Notes: generated from the sequence alone by a model not told the origin. Shown: positions 27,806 to 36,417, numbered from the stretch's first letter. The stretch is 64,000 nt of DNA from JBGQOG01 sp052113705 (GCF_052113705.1 NZ_JBGQOG010000013.1:1-64000), one strand, 5' to 3'. Numbers and translations: made by a program.

Positions 27806-28738
27806 ATGCACACCTACACCCAGTGGCGGGTTCTTCCGCAGACGGCGCGCGGCGCTTCGGTCGCAATGGGCAATTTCGACGGGGTCCATCTGGGGCACCG
27901 CTCGGTGATTGAACGGGCGGCGGCGGCGGGGCAGGGCGCGCCTTTGGGGGTGATCACCTTTGAGCCACATCCGCGTGCCTTCTTTGCGCCTTCCGCAGCG
28001 CCCTTCCGGCTGATGAATGCCGAGGCGCGCGGGCACCGTCTGGCCAAACTCGGCGTCGAACATCTCTATGAGCTGCCCTTTGATGCGGGTCTTGCGGCGA
28101 TGTCGCCCGAGGACTTTGCCCGCGATGTGCTGGCGGCGGGGCTCGGGATTTCCCATGTCACCGTGGGCGCGGATTTCCGCTTTGGTCAGGGCCGCAAGGG
28201 CACGGCAGAGACGCTGGCGGGCTATGGTGCCGCCTATGGCTTTGGCGTCACCATCGCGCCGCTGCTGCAAATCGCGGATTGCGAGGTATCCTCGACCGCG
28301 ATCCGCAGCGCCTTGGCCGAGGGCCGCCCGCGCGACGCTGCCGCCATGCTGGGCCATTGGCACCGGATCGAGGGCGCGGTGATCCATGGCGAAAAGCGCG
28401 GGCGCGAGCTGGGCTACCCCACGGCGAACATGTCGGTGGCGGGGCTGCATCTGCCGAAACTCGGCGTCTATGCAGTGAAGGTGGACGTTCTGACCGGCCC
28501 GCAGGCGGGCAGCTATAACGGTGCCGCCAGCCTGGGCGTGCGGCCGATGTTTGGCGAGAACACCCCCAATCTTGAGACCTTCATCTTTGATTTCAAAGGG
28601 GATCTTTACGGTCATCACCTCTCGGTCGCCTTTGTCGATTATCTGCGGCCCGAACTGAAATTCGATGGCCTGCCCGCGCTGATGGATCAGATGCAGGCCG
28701 ATTGCGACCGCGCGCGCGCGATTTTGGAGGCGATATGA
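27806..28738 (+). CDS. ribF: Bifunctional riboflavin kinase / FAD synthetase
   Basis: Makes FMN and then FAD from riboflavin. The 310-residue protein has the nucleotidyltransferase half first (VAMGNFDGVHLGHRSVIE, HxGH motif near residue 30, and FEPHPRAFFAP) and the flavokinase half after ~180 (GRELGYPTANMSV, then SLGVRPMFG). Its stop overlaps the next gene by four bases (ATGA), so it is coupled to the YcgN-like gene. Confidence 0.95.
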   Translation: MHTYTQWRVLPQTARGASVAMGNFDGVHLGHRSVIERAAAAGQGAPLGVITFEPHPRAFFAPSAAPFRLMNAEARGHRLAKLGVEHLYELPFDAGLAAMSPEDFARDVLAAGLGISHVTVGADFRFGQGRKGTAETLAGYGAAYGFGVTIAPLLQIADCEVSSTAIRSALAEGRPRDAAAMLGHWHRIEGAVIHGEKRGRELGYPTANMSVAGLHLPKLGVYAVKVDVLTGPQAGSYNGAASLGVRPMFGENTPNLETFIFDFKGDLYGHHLSVAFVDYLRPELKFDGLPALMDQMQADCDRARAILEAI

Positions 28739-29226
28739 GCCGCAAATCCGCGCCGCCCCCTGCCGCCCGCGCCAAAGCACAGCCGAAACGCGCCGAATTC
28801 TGGACGCTGCCGCTCACCTCGCTGAACCCCACCGAATGGGAGGCGCTCTGTGATGGCTGCGGCAAATGCTGTCTGAACAAGATCGAATATGAGGATAATG
28901 GCGAGGTGGATTTCACCCGCGTCGCCTGCCGCCTGCTGGATGGCGACAGCTGCCAATGCGCGCATTACGAGAACCGGCACCAGTTCGTGCCCGATTGCGT
29001 GGTGCTGACGCCGAAGAACATCAAGGACATCGCCTATTGGATGCCGGGCACCTGTGCCTACCGGCTGCGGTTCCAGAACCAGCCGCTTTATGACTGGCAC
29101 CCGCTGATCTCCGGCGATCCGGCTTCGGTGCATCTGGCCGGGCAATCGGTACAGGGCTGGACGGTCTCGGAGATGGAAGTCTCGGAAGACGATTGGGAAG
29201 ATTACATCATTGAGGATCTGTCATGA
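28735..29226 (+). CDS. YcgN family cysteine-cluster protein
   Basis: 163 residues, UPF0260/YcgN family. The diagnostic cysteines are LCDGCGKCCLNK near residue 38-49 and CRLLDGDSCQCAHYENR plus VPDCVVLTP near 65-92, which could bind a metal or Fe-S cluster. The C-terminus is acidic (SEDDWEDYIIEDLS). ATGA overlaps couple it to ribF upstream and to threonine aldolase downstream. The molecular role is not established. Confidence 0.88.
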   Translation: MSRKSAPPPAARAKAQPKRAEFWTLPLTSLNPTEWEALCDGCGKCCLNKIEYEDNGEVDFTRVACRLLDGDSCQCAHYENRHQFVPDCVVLTPKNIKDIAYWMPGTCAYRLRFQNQPLYDWHPLISGDPASVHLAGQSVQGWTVSEMEVSEDDWEDYIIEDLS

Positions 29227-30278
29227 ATTTTGCTTCTGACAACACCGGGGGCGCATCGCCCGAGATCATGGCCGCGCTGCAGGCCGCCAATGCCGGGCAC
29301 ATGTCCTCCTATGGTGCCGATCCGATCATGGCCGAGGTGCAGGCGCGGATCCGCGAGATTTTTGAGGCCCCGGAGGCGGCGGTCTATTTGGTGGCGACCG
29401 GGACGGCGGCGAATGTGCTCTCCTGCGCCATCCTGACCCAGCCTTGGGGCGCGATCTTCTGCCACCGCAACGCGCATATCGAGGAAGACGAATGTGGCGC
29501 GCCGGAGTTCTACACCGGCGGCGCGAAACTGGTGCTGGTCGAGGGGGCGCATGCGAAAATGGCACCCGAGGCGCTGGACAAGGTGATCCGCTTCACCGGC
29601 CGCTCGGGCGTGCATAATGTGCAGCGCGGCATGGTCTCGATCACCAATGCCACCGAGAACGGCACCGTTTACTCGGCGGCCGAAGTCGCTGCCCTCTGTG
29701 CCGTGGCCAAGGGCCATGGCCTGCCGGTGCATATGGATGGGGCGCGCTTTACCAATGCGCTGGTGGCGGCGGGCTGCACGCCTGCCGAAATGACCTGGAA
29801 GGCCGGGGTGGATGTGCTCTCGTTCGGCGGCACCAAGAACGGCTGCATGGGCGTGGAAGCGGTGGTGATCTTTGATCCGAAACGCGCCTGGGAGTTCGAG
29901 CTGCGCCGCAAACGGGGCGGGCATCTCTTTTCCAAGCACCGGTTCCTCTCGGCGCAGATGCTCGCCTATCTGACGGATGATCTCTGGCTGAAAAATGCCC
30001 GCCATGCCAATGCGATGGCCGCGCGCCTCTCGGCGGGCGTGGTCGCTGCCGGGGCAGAGCTGACCCACCCGACCGAAGCGAATGCGGTCTTTGCGGGCTG
30101 GCCGCGCGCGGGCCATGCGCAGGCGATGGGGCAGGGCGCCTATTACTATTTCTGGCCCTTTGATCAGACCCTGGAAGGGCCGGGCGAGGCGATGCTTACC
30201 GCCCGGCTGGTTTGTGGCTGGAACACCTCCGAAGCGGAAGTGGACCAGTTCCTGGGCGCTATTGCCGCTCGAGGTTGA
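29223..30278 (+). CDS. ltaE: Low-specificity L-threonine aldolase
   Basis: PLP enzyme that splits threonine or allo-threonine to glycine and acetaldehyde. The 351-residue protein has SDNTGGASPEI at the start, HIEEDECGAPEFYTGG near 85, the cofactor-binding HMDGAR (170-175) and the Schiff-base Lys205 in FGGTKNGCMG. It is coupled upstream through an ATGA overlap. Its last 20 bases overlap the end of the convergent alpha/beta hydrolase gene. Family homologues include other beta-eliminating lyases, so substrate specificity is inferred. Confidence 0.88.
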   Translation: MNFASDNTGGASPEIMAALQAANAGHMSSYGADPIMAEVQARIREIFEAPEAAVYLVATGTAANVLSCAILTQPWGAIFCHRNAHIEEDECGAPEFYTGGAKLVLVEGAHAKMAPEALDKVIRFTGRSGVHNVQRGMVSITNATENGTVYSAAEVAALCAVAKGHGLPVHMDGARFTNALVAAGCTPAEMTWKAGVDVLSFGGTKNGCMGVEAVVIFDPKRAWEFELRRKRGGHLFSKHRFLSAQMLAYLTDDLWLKNARHANAMAARLSAGVVAAGAELTHPTEANAVFAGWPRAGHAQAMGQGAYYYFWPFDQTLEGPGEAMLTARLVCGWNTSEAEVDQFLGAIAARG

Positions 30279-31068
30279 GCGCGATCAGCTCGGCGGTCTG
30301 ACTGGCATGGGTGAGGGGCAGCATATGCCCCGCCCCCGGCACCACCGCCAGCCCGACATCGGGCAGCCGCGCGGCAATCGCCTCGCAGACCGGGGCGATG
30401 ATCGCGGGGCTGGTCTCGCCGCGGATGATCAGCACCGGGGCGTCGATGCCCTCCAGCCCGTCTTCGCGCAGGATATTCCCCGGATCGGCGAAATTCGCCG
30501 CTGTGACGGCCTGAACGAGATCCATCTGCTCGGCAAAGCGGGCGCGTTGTGCGGGGGGCATCGCCTCCCACGGCACCCCGGCGCCCCAATCCGCCATGAA
30601 GGCGCGGGCGGCCTCTTCGGCGCGGCCCTCGGCCAGCATCGCCTCAAGCTGCGCCTGACCCGGCCAGACGGCCTTCCAGTCGGGCGTGCCGCGCACGGCG
30701 GCGAACAGCACCGGCTCGATCAGCGTCAGCGTGCGGATCGCCTGCGGTGCCGCCACCGCCAGCCGCAGCGCCACCAGCGCGCCGAAACTATGGCCGATCA
30801 GATCAATGGGACGGTCGATGAAACTCGCCGCCACTTGCGTCGCCAGCTTTTGATAGCCCCCGGCTTCGCTTTCACCCGCCCAGGGCGCGGATTTCCCATG
30901 CCCCGGCAGGTCAAAGCCGGTGAGGGTGATCTGCGCGCCCAAAGCCTCGCCAATCAGCCCCCAGGGGCCCGAATGCCCCAGCATGCAGTGGATGGCGAGG
31001 GCCGGGCGCGGCCCATGCCCCCAGCTTTGCCAATGCGTGCCATGGCCTGCGCGGTCGTCCAGCGGCAT
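30259..31068 (-). CDS. Alpha/beta hydrolase
   Basis: 269 residues with the alpha/beta hydrolase layout: oxyanion region HCMLGHSGPWGLIGEAL near 29, the nucleophile elbow LIGHSFGALVA near 94, an acid in VLIIRGETSP near 212 and the final histidine in VPGAGHMLPL near 248. It has no signal peptide. Its start overlaps the stop of the upstream isomerase gene by one base (TGATG), so the two are co-translated; a joint role in aromatic or aldehyde-adduct metabolism is a guess. Substrate unknown. Confidence 0.85.
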   Translation of the reverse strand: MPLDDRAGHGTHWQSWGHGPRPALAIHCMLGHSGPWGLIGEALGAQITLTGFDLPGHGKSAPWAGESEAGGYQKLATQVAASFIDRPIDLIGHSFGALVALRLAVAAPQAIRTLTLIEPVLFAAVRGTPDWKAVWPGQAQLEAMLAEGRAEEAARAFMADWGAGVPWEAMPPAQRARFAEQMDLVQAVTAANFADPGNILREDGLEGIDAPVLIIRGETSPAIIAPVCEAIAARLPDVGLAVVPGAGHMLPLTHASQTAELIALNLERQ

Positions 31069-31679
31069 CAGAGGCTGCCCAGATGCGCATCAAGGAACGA
31101 CAGACGATCCTGACCCCAGAAGCGCTGATCGGTATCGGTCACGATGAAGAAGGGCGCGCCAAAGACGCCCGCCTCCACCGCCTCTTCCAGATTGCGGCCA
31201 TAGGTCTCGGCGCCGATGAAGAGGCCGCTGTCCGCAAGGCCGCTGTCAAAGCCCGCAGCGGTCAGCTTTTCGCGCACCACGGCATCCTCGGCGATGTTCT
31301 TTTCCTCCGCCCAGACGGCGCGGGTGATGCTGCGCACCAGAAGGTCGAGATCGCCCGTGGCGCCCTTGGCCAGTGCCGCCTGCGCCGCGATGATCGCATA
31401 AGAGGCGGGGGCGGGGTTGGTGGGCGAAAAGGCCGGTTTCAGGTTCAGCGGCATGTCGAGATGCGCCGACCAGCGGGCCAGCTCCTGCGCGCGCAGCGCC
31501 ATCCGGTTCGGGTGGCGGTCGGCGGGGCGGGTGCCGCCGGTGCGGTCGAACAGCGCCATCACGTCGAGTGGCTTGTAGGTGACGCTGGCGCCATGTTTGA
31601 CGGCAATGGCGGCCAGACGGTCGCCCACCAGATAGGTCCAGGGCGAGATCGTCGAGAAATAGTAATCTATATGTGACAT
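31068..31679 (-). CDS. 2-hydroxychromene-2-carboxylate isomerase family protein
   Basis: 203-residue DsbA-fold protein of the kappa-class GST-like family (NahD). The N-terminal glutathione-binding motif is YYFSTISPWTYLVGDRL, with serine (Ser12) where thioredoxins have cysteine, and the C-terminal GVFGAPFFIVTDTDQRFWGQ is the cis-proline/substrate loop. In the best-known case it isomerises a naphthalene intermediate, but many genomes lacking that pathway keep a copy, so the physiological substrate is open. It leads the pair with the alpha/beta hydrolase. Confidence 0.88.
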   Translation of the reverse strand: MSHIDYYFSTISPWTYLVGDRLAAIAVKHGASVTYKPLDVMALFDRTGGTRPADRHPNRMALRAQELARWSAHLDMPLNLKPAFSPTNPAPASYAIIAAQAALAKGATGDLDLLVRSITRAVWAEEKNIAEDAVVREKLTAAGFDSGLADSGLFIGAETYGRNLEEAVEAGVFGAPFFIVTDTDQRFWGQDRLSFLDAHLGSL

Positions 31680-31783
31680 CGGGGCGCCTTCCGGGTGGTT
31701 CAGTTTGCGGGGAAGCTAGCCCGGTGCTAAGGCAGGCGCAATCTCACGAATCCGTCATTCGAGCTGCCCGAAGGATGCCGCCC

Positions 31784-32803
31784 ATGCCTGCCATGCAAGA
31801 ACCGAAACTGATTTCCGGGAATGCCAACCTCCCGCTGGCTCAGGCCATCGCCCGGCGTATGTCCATGCACCGTGGCATGAGCGTGGGTCTGGTGAATGCC
31901 CGCGTCGAGCGCTTCAACGATGGCGAAATCTTCGTCGAAGTGTTTGAGAATGTGCGTGGCGAGGACATGTACATCATCCAGTCGACGTCGAATCCGGCGA
32001 ATGACAATCTGATGGAACTGCTGATCATGACCGATGCGCTGAAACGCTCGTCGGCGGCGCGGATCACCGCGGTGATCCCCTATTTCGGCTATGCGCGGCA
32101 GGATCGCCGGGCCAAGGCCCGCACGCCGATCTCGGCCAAGCTGGTGGCGAACCTGCTGACCGAGGCGGGGGTGGACCGGATCCTGACGCTGGATCTGCAC
32201 GCGACGCAGATTCAGGGCTTCTTCGACATCCCGGTGGACAACCTCTATGCGGCGCCGGTTTTCGCGCTGGATATCCTGCACCATTTCAAGGGTCAGCTCG
32301 GCGATGTGATGGTGGTTTCGCCCGATGTCGGCGGTGTGGCGCGGGCGCGGGAACTGGCCACCCGCATCGGCGCGCCGCTCTCGATCGTCGACAAACGCCG
32401 CGAAAAGGCCGGGGAAGTCGCCGGAATGACGGTGATCGGCGATGTGACCGGCAAGAAATGTATCATCGTGGATGACATCTGCGACACGGCCGGAACGCTC
32501 TGCAAAGCCGCCGAGACGCTGATGGAAGCGGGCGCGATCGAGGTGCACAGCTACATCACCCATGGCGTCCTTTCGGGTCCGGCGGTGGAGCGCGTGTCGA
32601 AATCGGTGATGAAATCGCTGGTGATCACCGATTCCATCGCGCCGACCGACGCGATCAAGAACTGCCCGAACATCCGCATCGTGCCGACCGCGCCGATGTT
32701 CGCGCAGGCGATCCTGAACACCTGGAACGGCACCTCGGTGTCGTCGCTGTTTGAGACGGATACTTTGGTGCCGATCTATGAGGGCATGTATTCGCGCGGT
32801 TGA
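31784..32803 (+). CDS. prs: Ribose-phosphate pyrophosphokinase (PRPP synthetase)
   Basis: Makes PRPP for nucleotide, histidine and tryptophan synthesis. GAAGG at 31770-31774 fits the ATG at 31784 (339 residues); ATGs at 31775 and 31793 are alternatives. Motifs: LISGNANLPLAQAIARRM at the start, NDGEIFVEV near 46, YFGYARQDRRAKARTPISAK near 100 (ATP loop), DLHATQIQGFF near 138 and the PRPP-binding CIIVDDICDTAGTLCKAA near 226. A terminator follows at 32828. Confidence 0.95.
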   Translation: MPAMQEPKLISGNANLPLAQAIARRMSMHRGMSVGLVNARVERFNDGEIFVEVFENVRGEDMYIIQSTSNPANDNLMELLIMTDALKRSSAARITAVIPYFGYARQDRRAKARTPISAKLVANLLTEAGVDRILTLDLHATQIQGFFDIPVDNLYAAPVFALDILHHFKGQLGDVMVVSPDVGGVARARELATRIGAPLSIVDKRREKAGEVAGMTVIGDVTGKKCIIVDDICDTAGTLCKAAETLMEAGAIEVHSYITHGVLSGPAVERVSKSVMKSLVITDSIAPTDAIKNCPNIRIVPTAPMFAQAILNTWNGTSVSSLFETDTLVPIYEGMYSRG

Positions 32804-32827
32804 GGCCGGGCGGAGATGCGAGAGAGG

Positions 32828-32854
32828 GGCCGTCGGGAAACCGGCGGCCTTTTT
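32828..32854 (+). terminator. Terminator after prs
   Basis: Stem GGCCGTCGG / CCGGCGGCC with a GAAA loop and a TTTTT tract. Confidence 0.88.
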
Positions 32855-32884
32855 GCTTTCTTAGAGGCGTGACAGGCGGGCGTT

Positions 32885-33325
32885 TCAGGGGGTGGAGAGC
32901 GGCTCCAGCGGGTCGTATGGCGCGGATTGCGTGCCCCAGGCCACCTCGGCCAGACTGTCGGGCTTGTGCCGCAAGGTGGCCAGTTCAGGGCGGGTGACGA
33001 GGCGGCGGCTGTGGACCACGCCTTCGGTGTCGCGCCAAACCTCGGGCAGCGGGCCGTTCAGCGTGCAGCGAAAGAAAATCTCGACCTGATGGAAGCGCTT
33101 TTCCGCGGAATGATATTCGTTGATCAGGGCGGGGGCGCCGACGGTGACCCCGACGCCGCATTCCTCCCAGATCTCGCGGGCGAGATTGTCCGGGAGCGAG
33201 CTGTGCGGATCGGCGCCGCCGCCCGGGGCGCACCAGAGATCGGATTGCGCGCCGGGGAAGGCGTTGACGATCAACAGGCGGTTCTCGACGAGGATCAGGG
33301 CGCGGGTGGCGAGGCGGATCGGCAT
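32885..33325 (-). CDS. NUDIX hydrolase
   Basis: 146 residues from the ATG at 33325; the longer in-frame extension falls in a repeat-bearing intergenic region. The Nudix box is recognisable (APGGGADPHSSLPDNLAREI, then WEECG) and keeps the catalytic RExxEExG part, but the first conserved glutamate after GGG is replaced by serine. The enzyme probably cleaves a nucleoside diphosphate derivative. It lies downstream of purE-purK on the same strand, with an 88-base gap to the purK end. Confidence 0.82.
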   Translation of the reverse strand: MPIRLATRALILVENRLLIVNAFPGAQSDLWCAPGGGADPHSSLPDNLAREIWEECGVGVTVGAPALINEYHSAEKRFHQVEIFFRCTLNGPLPEVWRDTEGVVHSRRLVTRPELATLRHKPDSLAEVAWGTQSAPYDPLEPLSTP

Positions 33326-33375
33326 CGGGACCTCATGGCGGGCGGCGGGAAGGGGGGAGAGGCCGGGGGCGCTGC

Positions 33376-33422
33376 CCCCGGACCCCCGAGGTATTTTGGC
33401 CAAGAAGAAAGGGTCAGGGGCG
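33376..33422. repeat. Dispersed intergenic repeat copy (CCCCGAGGTATTTTGG type)
   Basis: GGACCCCCGAGGTATTTTGG followed by ccaagaagaaagggtcagggg between the purK and NUDIX genes. It is similar in organisation (C/G-rich clamp, gatatttt-like core, purine-rich aag tail) to the copies near 120, 46540 and 51575 and overlaps the last codons of purK. Confidence 0.5.
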
Positions 33423-34499
33423 CTTTTGGATGCGGTTGACATGGCCCATCTTGCGGCCGGGTTTGGCTTCGGCCTTGCCGTAGAGGTGGATCTGGGTGTG
33501 CGCCTCGCGCGCGAGGGCGGGAAGGCGGGCGATGTCGTCGCCGATCAGGTTTTCCATCACCACATCGGCGTAGCGGCTGCCATCGCCGAGCGGCCAGCCC
33601 GCGACGGCGCGGATGTGCTGTTCGAACTGGTCGACGGCGCAGCCCGCTTGTGTCCAATGGCCGGAGTTGTGGACGCGGGGGGCGATTTCATTGACCAGAA
33701 GGCCCGTCGGCGTGACGAAAAGCTCGACCCCCATCACGCCGACATAATCGAGGGCGTTCAGGATTTTGGCGGCGATCAGCACGGCGTCCATCTGCTGCGC
33801 CGAGGTGATCTCGGCGGGCAGGGTGGTGGTGTGCAGGATGCCGTCGCGGTGGACATTCTCGCCCGGGTCATAGGCGGCCACTTCGCCGGAAGGGCTGCGG
33901 GCGGCGATCACGGAGATCTCGCGGGAAAAATCGACGAAACCTTCGAGCACGGCGGTGGCGCCCTGCATGGCGGCAAGCGCGGCGGGGGCGTCTTCCGGCG
34001 TTTTGATCCGGGCCTGGCCCTTGCCGTCATAGCCGAGGCGGGTGGTTTTCAGGATGGCCGGGGTGCCGATCCTGGCCAAGGCTGCGTCAAGGCTGGCGGC
34101 ATCGGTCACCTCGGCCCAGGGGGCGGTGGTCAGGCCGAGATCGTTGAGGAAGGTTTTCTCGGTGATGCGGTCCTGGCTGATGCCCAGCACCCGGCGGCCC
34201 GGGCGGATCGGGCGATGCGCTTCCAGAAGGTCGAGCGCGTCGGTGGGGATGTTCTCGAATTCATAGGTGATGACATCGACCGAGGCCGCAAAGGCGGTGA
34301 GGGCGGCGGTGTCGTCATAGGGGGCGGTGGTCACGCGGTCGGCGACCTGCCCCGCGGGCGGATTGGCCAGCGGCTCATAGATATGGGTGGTGAAGCCGAG
34401 GCGCGCGGCCGCGACCGAGAGCATGCGCCCCAGCTGGCCGCCGCCAAGGATGCCGATCACGGCGCCGGGTTGCAGTTGGGTGGTCAGCGTATCGGCCAT
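33414..34499 (-). CDS. purK: N5-carboxyaminoimidazole ribonucleotide synthase
   Basis: ATP-grasp enzyme of purine synthesis that carboxylates AIR with bicarbonate. 361 residues from the ATG at 34499; a second ATG at 34514 would overlap the purE stop and is also possible. It begins (after MADTLTTQLQPG) with AVIGILGGGQLGRMLSVAAA, has the ATP-grasp core (AILKTTRLGYDGKGQARI near 130) and the catalytic/metal loop NEIAPRVHNSGHWT near 275. PurE lies directly upstream. Confidence 0.95.
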   Translation of the reverse strand: MADTLTTQLQPGAVIGILGGGQLGRMLSVAAARLGFTTHIYEPLANPPAGQVADRVTTAPYDDTAALTAFAASVDVITYEFENIPTDALDLLEAHRPIRPGRRVLGISQDRITEKTFLNDLGLTTAPWAEVTDAASLDAALARIGTPAILKTTRLGYDGKGQARIKTPEDAPAALAAMQGATAVLEGFVDFSREISVIAARSPSGEVAAYDPGENVHRDGILHTTTLPAEITSAQQMDAVLIAAKILNALDYVGVMGVELFVTPTGLLVNEIAPRVHNSGHWTQAGCAVDQFEQHIRAVAGWPLGDGSRYADVVMENLIGDDIARLPALAREAHTQIHLYGKAEAKPGRKMGHVNRIQKRP

Positions 34500-34506
34500 T
34501 TGGGTC

Positions 34507-34992
34507 TCACTCATCGGTCGGTTCATCGGGGATCGAGGCGGAGAGCGCCTCGCGCCAGGCATCCAGCCGCGCCGCCAGCGCGGCATCGCTGATCGCGAGG
34601 ATGCCCGCTGCCATCAGCCCGGCATTGGCCGCCCCGGCCGCGCCGATGGCCATGGTGGCGACCGGAAACCCCTTGGGCATCTGCAGGATCGAATAGAGGC
34701 TGTCGACGCCCGAGAGGGCGCGGGTCTGCACCGGCACGCCCACCACCGGCACTCGGGTTTTCGAGGCCATCATGCCAGGCAGATGCGCGGCGCCACCAGC
34801 GCCCGCGATGATCACCTGCAGGCCACGGTCGACCGCGGTCTTTCCGTAGGTCCAAAGACGGTCCGGTGTGCGGTGGGCCGAAACGATCTTGGTCTCATAG
34901 GCAATGCCCAGCTCGTCCAGAATGTTTGCCGCCTCGCGCATCGTGGGCCAGTCCGACTGGCTGCCCATGATGATTCCCACTTTCACGCCCAT
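34507..34992 (-). CDS. purE: N5-carboxyaminoimidazole ribonucleotide mutase
   Basis: Converts N5-CAIR to CAIR. The 161-residue protein begins MGVKVGIIMGSQSDWPTMRE and has the active-site SAHRTPDRL (near 42), AGGAAHLPGMMA-type loop and VGVPVQTRALSGVDSLYSI. The ATG at 34992 matches the family start; the 17 upstream codons do not. purE and purK are adjacent or overlapping and form an operon with the NUDIX gene possibly following. Confidence 0.96.
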   Translation of the reverse strand: MGVKVGIIMGSQSDWPTMREAANILDELGIAYETKIVSAHRTPDRLWTYGKTAVDRGLQVIIAGAGGAAHLPGMMASKTRVPVVGVPVQTRALSGVDSLYSILQMPKGFPVATMAIGAAGAANAGLMAAGILAISDAALAARLDAWREALSASIPDEPTDE

Positions 34993-35116
34993 GCGATGTC
35001 CCCAGCTTTTGGCCCCGTTTTCAGGAAGGCGCACTATAGCCACGGGCCAAGCCCATGCAATGCCGCCGCCGCCCGCACCGCGCTTTTCGCGCCGAAAAAT
35101 GCCGTTCGGGCGAAGA

Positions 35117-35335
35117 TCAGGCGATGATATCGGGGGTGAGCAGGTCTTCGAGCCGGGTGATCTGATCCTTCAGCGCCAGCTTTTGCTTTTTCAGCCGCCG
35201 CAGGGTCAGCTGATCGCCGCGTCCCGAGGTTTCCATCACATGGATCGCATCATCCAGATCGCGGTGATCGCGCCGCAGGACCTCAAGCTTGATCCGGCCC
35301 ATCTCTTCCGGGTTGAGTTCGGTGGGAGCATTCAT
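35117..35335 (-). CDS. YdcH/DUF465 family protein
   Basis: 72-residue, mostly helical protein (LRRLKKQKLALKDQITRLED) of the DUF465 family, common in alphaproteobacteria. Heptad-like spacing suggests a short coiled coil. The function is unknown. It is 124 bases upstream of purE on the same strand and may be transcribed separately. Confidence 0.88.
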   Translation of the reverse strand: MNAPTELNPEEMGRIKLEVLRRDHRDLDDAIHVMETSGRGDQLTLRRLKKQKLALKDQITRLEDLLTPDIIA

Positions 35336-35675
35336 GGCGTGTCAGTCCGGTTCAACGAATTCAGGGTCTTTGGGTGCTTGCGGGCGATGGTGCCAGCCGT
35401 CTCGGCCCCCTTTCACAAGGTTTGCCCGACTCGCCGTCACCCGAAGTCCAAATATAGCGTTTTCCGGCCCTTGCGGGGAAAAATTATTCTGCAATTGCGC
35501 GCAGTCTGCCGGGGGCCTGCACAGGCGGGCGAAAGCGCTGCGCTGCGGCACCATGCAGGGGGCCCGCCGCGCGTCAGGCCCTTGCGGCGGGCGGATGGCT
35601 TCCCCATATTCAGGGTCAAGGGTGCCCGTGATCGGGGCCCTATCCCGCAGGGTCGCTTGTTGAAGGACTTGCCCG
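35336..35675 (+). other. Regulatory region upstream of hsp20
   Basis: 340 bases without a gene between the divergent YdcH and hsp20 genes. The right part holds a strong heat-shock-type promoter at 35581-35609; an AT-rich stretch (gaaaaattattctgcaattg) sits at about 35480-35500. No other element recognised. Confidence 0.6.
35581..35609 (+). promoter_or_regulatory. Sigma-32 (RpoH) type promoter of hsp20
   Basis: CTTGCG (35581-35586, preceded by CC), a 15-base spacer and CCCCATAT (35602-35609) closely match the RpoH consensus CTTGAA ... CCCCATNT. It lies ~70 bases before the hsp20 start. The rpoH gene itself is at 48367. Confidence 0.7.
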
Positions 35676-36089
35676 ATGACGAAGCTGAGTTTTGGTGCGC
35701 ATCCCTATCTGCTGGGCTTTGACCAGCTGGAGCGGCTGGTGGAGCGTACCGCGAAAACCGGGTCGGACAGCTATCCGCCCTATAACATCGAACAATCCGC
35801 CCCCGATGCCTTTCGCATCACTCTGGCCGTGGCGGGCTTTGCCGAGGAAGATCTGGCGATCACCATGGAAGACCGGGCGCTGGTCGTTCGCGGTCGCCAG
35901 TCCGAGGATGAAAGCAGCCGGGTCTATCTGCACCGCGGCATCGCGGCGCGGGCCTTTCAGCGCAGTTTCGTGCTGGCCGATGGGGTGGAGGTGCGCGGCG
36001 CCTCGATCGAGAACGGGTTGCTGCATGTGGATCTGATGCGCGCCCAGCCCGAGCCGGTGGTGCAAAGCATCCCGATCCAGCGCAAGTGA
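35676..36089 (+). CDS. Small heat-shock protein, Hsp20 family
   Basis: 137 residues, IbpA-like ATP-independent holdase. The alpha-crystallin domain runs from about 35 to 125 (YNIEQSAPDAFRITLAVAGF, then EEDLAITMEDRALVVRGRQ, and ASIENGLLHVDLMRAQPEP). AAGGAC precedes the ATG. It is followed by the DUF1150 gene after 63 bases, the usual alphaproteobacterial pairing, and has a sigma-32-type promoter. Confidence 0.94.
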   Translation: MTKLSFGAHPYLLGFDQLERLVERTAKTGSDSYPPYNIEQSAPDAFRITLAVAGFAEEDLAITMEDRALVVRGRQSEDESSRVYLHRGIAARAFQRSFVLADGVEVRGASIENGLLHVDLMRAQPEPVVQSIPIQRK

Positions 36090-36152
36090 GCGGATCAACG
36101 CAAATGACGACAGGGGTTGCGCCGAAGCGGACCCCAAATTGAGGAGAGCGTG

Positions 36153-36380
36153 ATGAATACGAAATTCGATTTTGGCCAAGCTGCCGCGGATCGCATTGCC
36201 TATGTCCGCGCGGTGAATGTGGCCGATCTTCCGGCCGATGTGCAGGCGCAGGCCGAGGGGCTGGTGCAGCTCTATGCGCTGCATGATGCGAGCGGGGAGC
36301 GGCTGGCGCTGGTGCGCGACCGCGCCATGGCCTTTCAGCTGGCGCATCAGAACCAATTGGATCCGGTCGCGGTCCACTGA
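36153..36380 (+). CDS. DUF1150 family protein
   Basis: 75-residue protein with the family features DRIAYVRAVNVADLPADVQA and YALHDASGERLALVRDRAMA near the end. GAGGAG lies before the ATG 36153. It accompanies hsp20 in many alphaproteobacteria and is probably co-transcribed with it; a role in stress response is an inference from this context. A 20-bp tandem duplication begins at its stop codon. Confidence 0.9.
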   Translation: MNTKFDFGQAAADRIAYVRAVNVADLPADVQAQAEGLVQLYALHDASGERLALVRDRAMAFQLAHQNQLDPVAVH

Positions 36381-36417
36381 TCCCGGGGGGCTGCGGCTGA
36401 TCCCGGGTGGCTGCGGC
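36378..36417. repeat. 20-bp tandem duplication at DUF1150 stop
   Basis: TGATCCCGGGGGGCTGCGGC at 36378-36397 is followed immediately by the same sequence with one change (GGG to GTG) at 36398-36417. The first copy starts with the DUF1150 stop codon. Confidence 0.85.
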
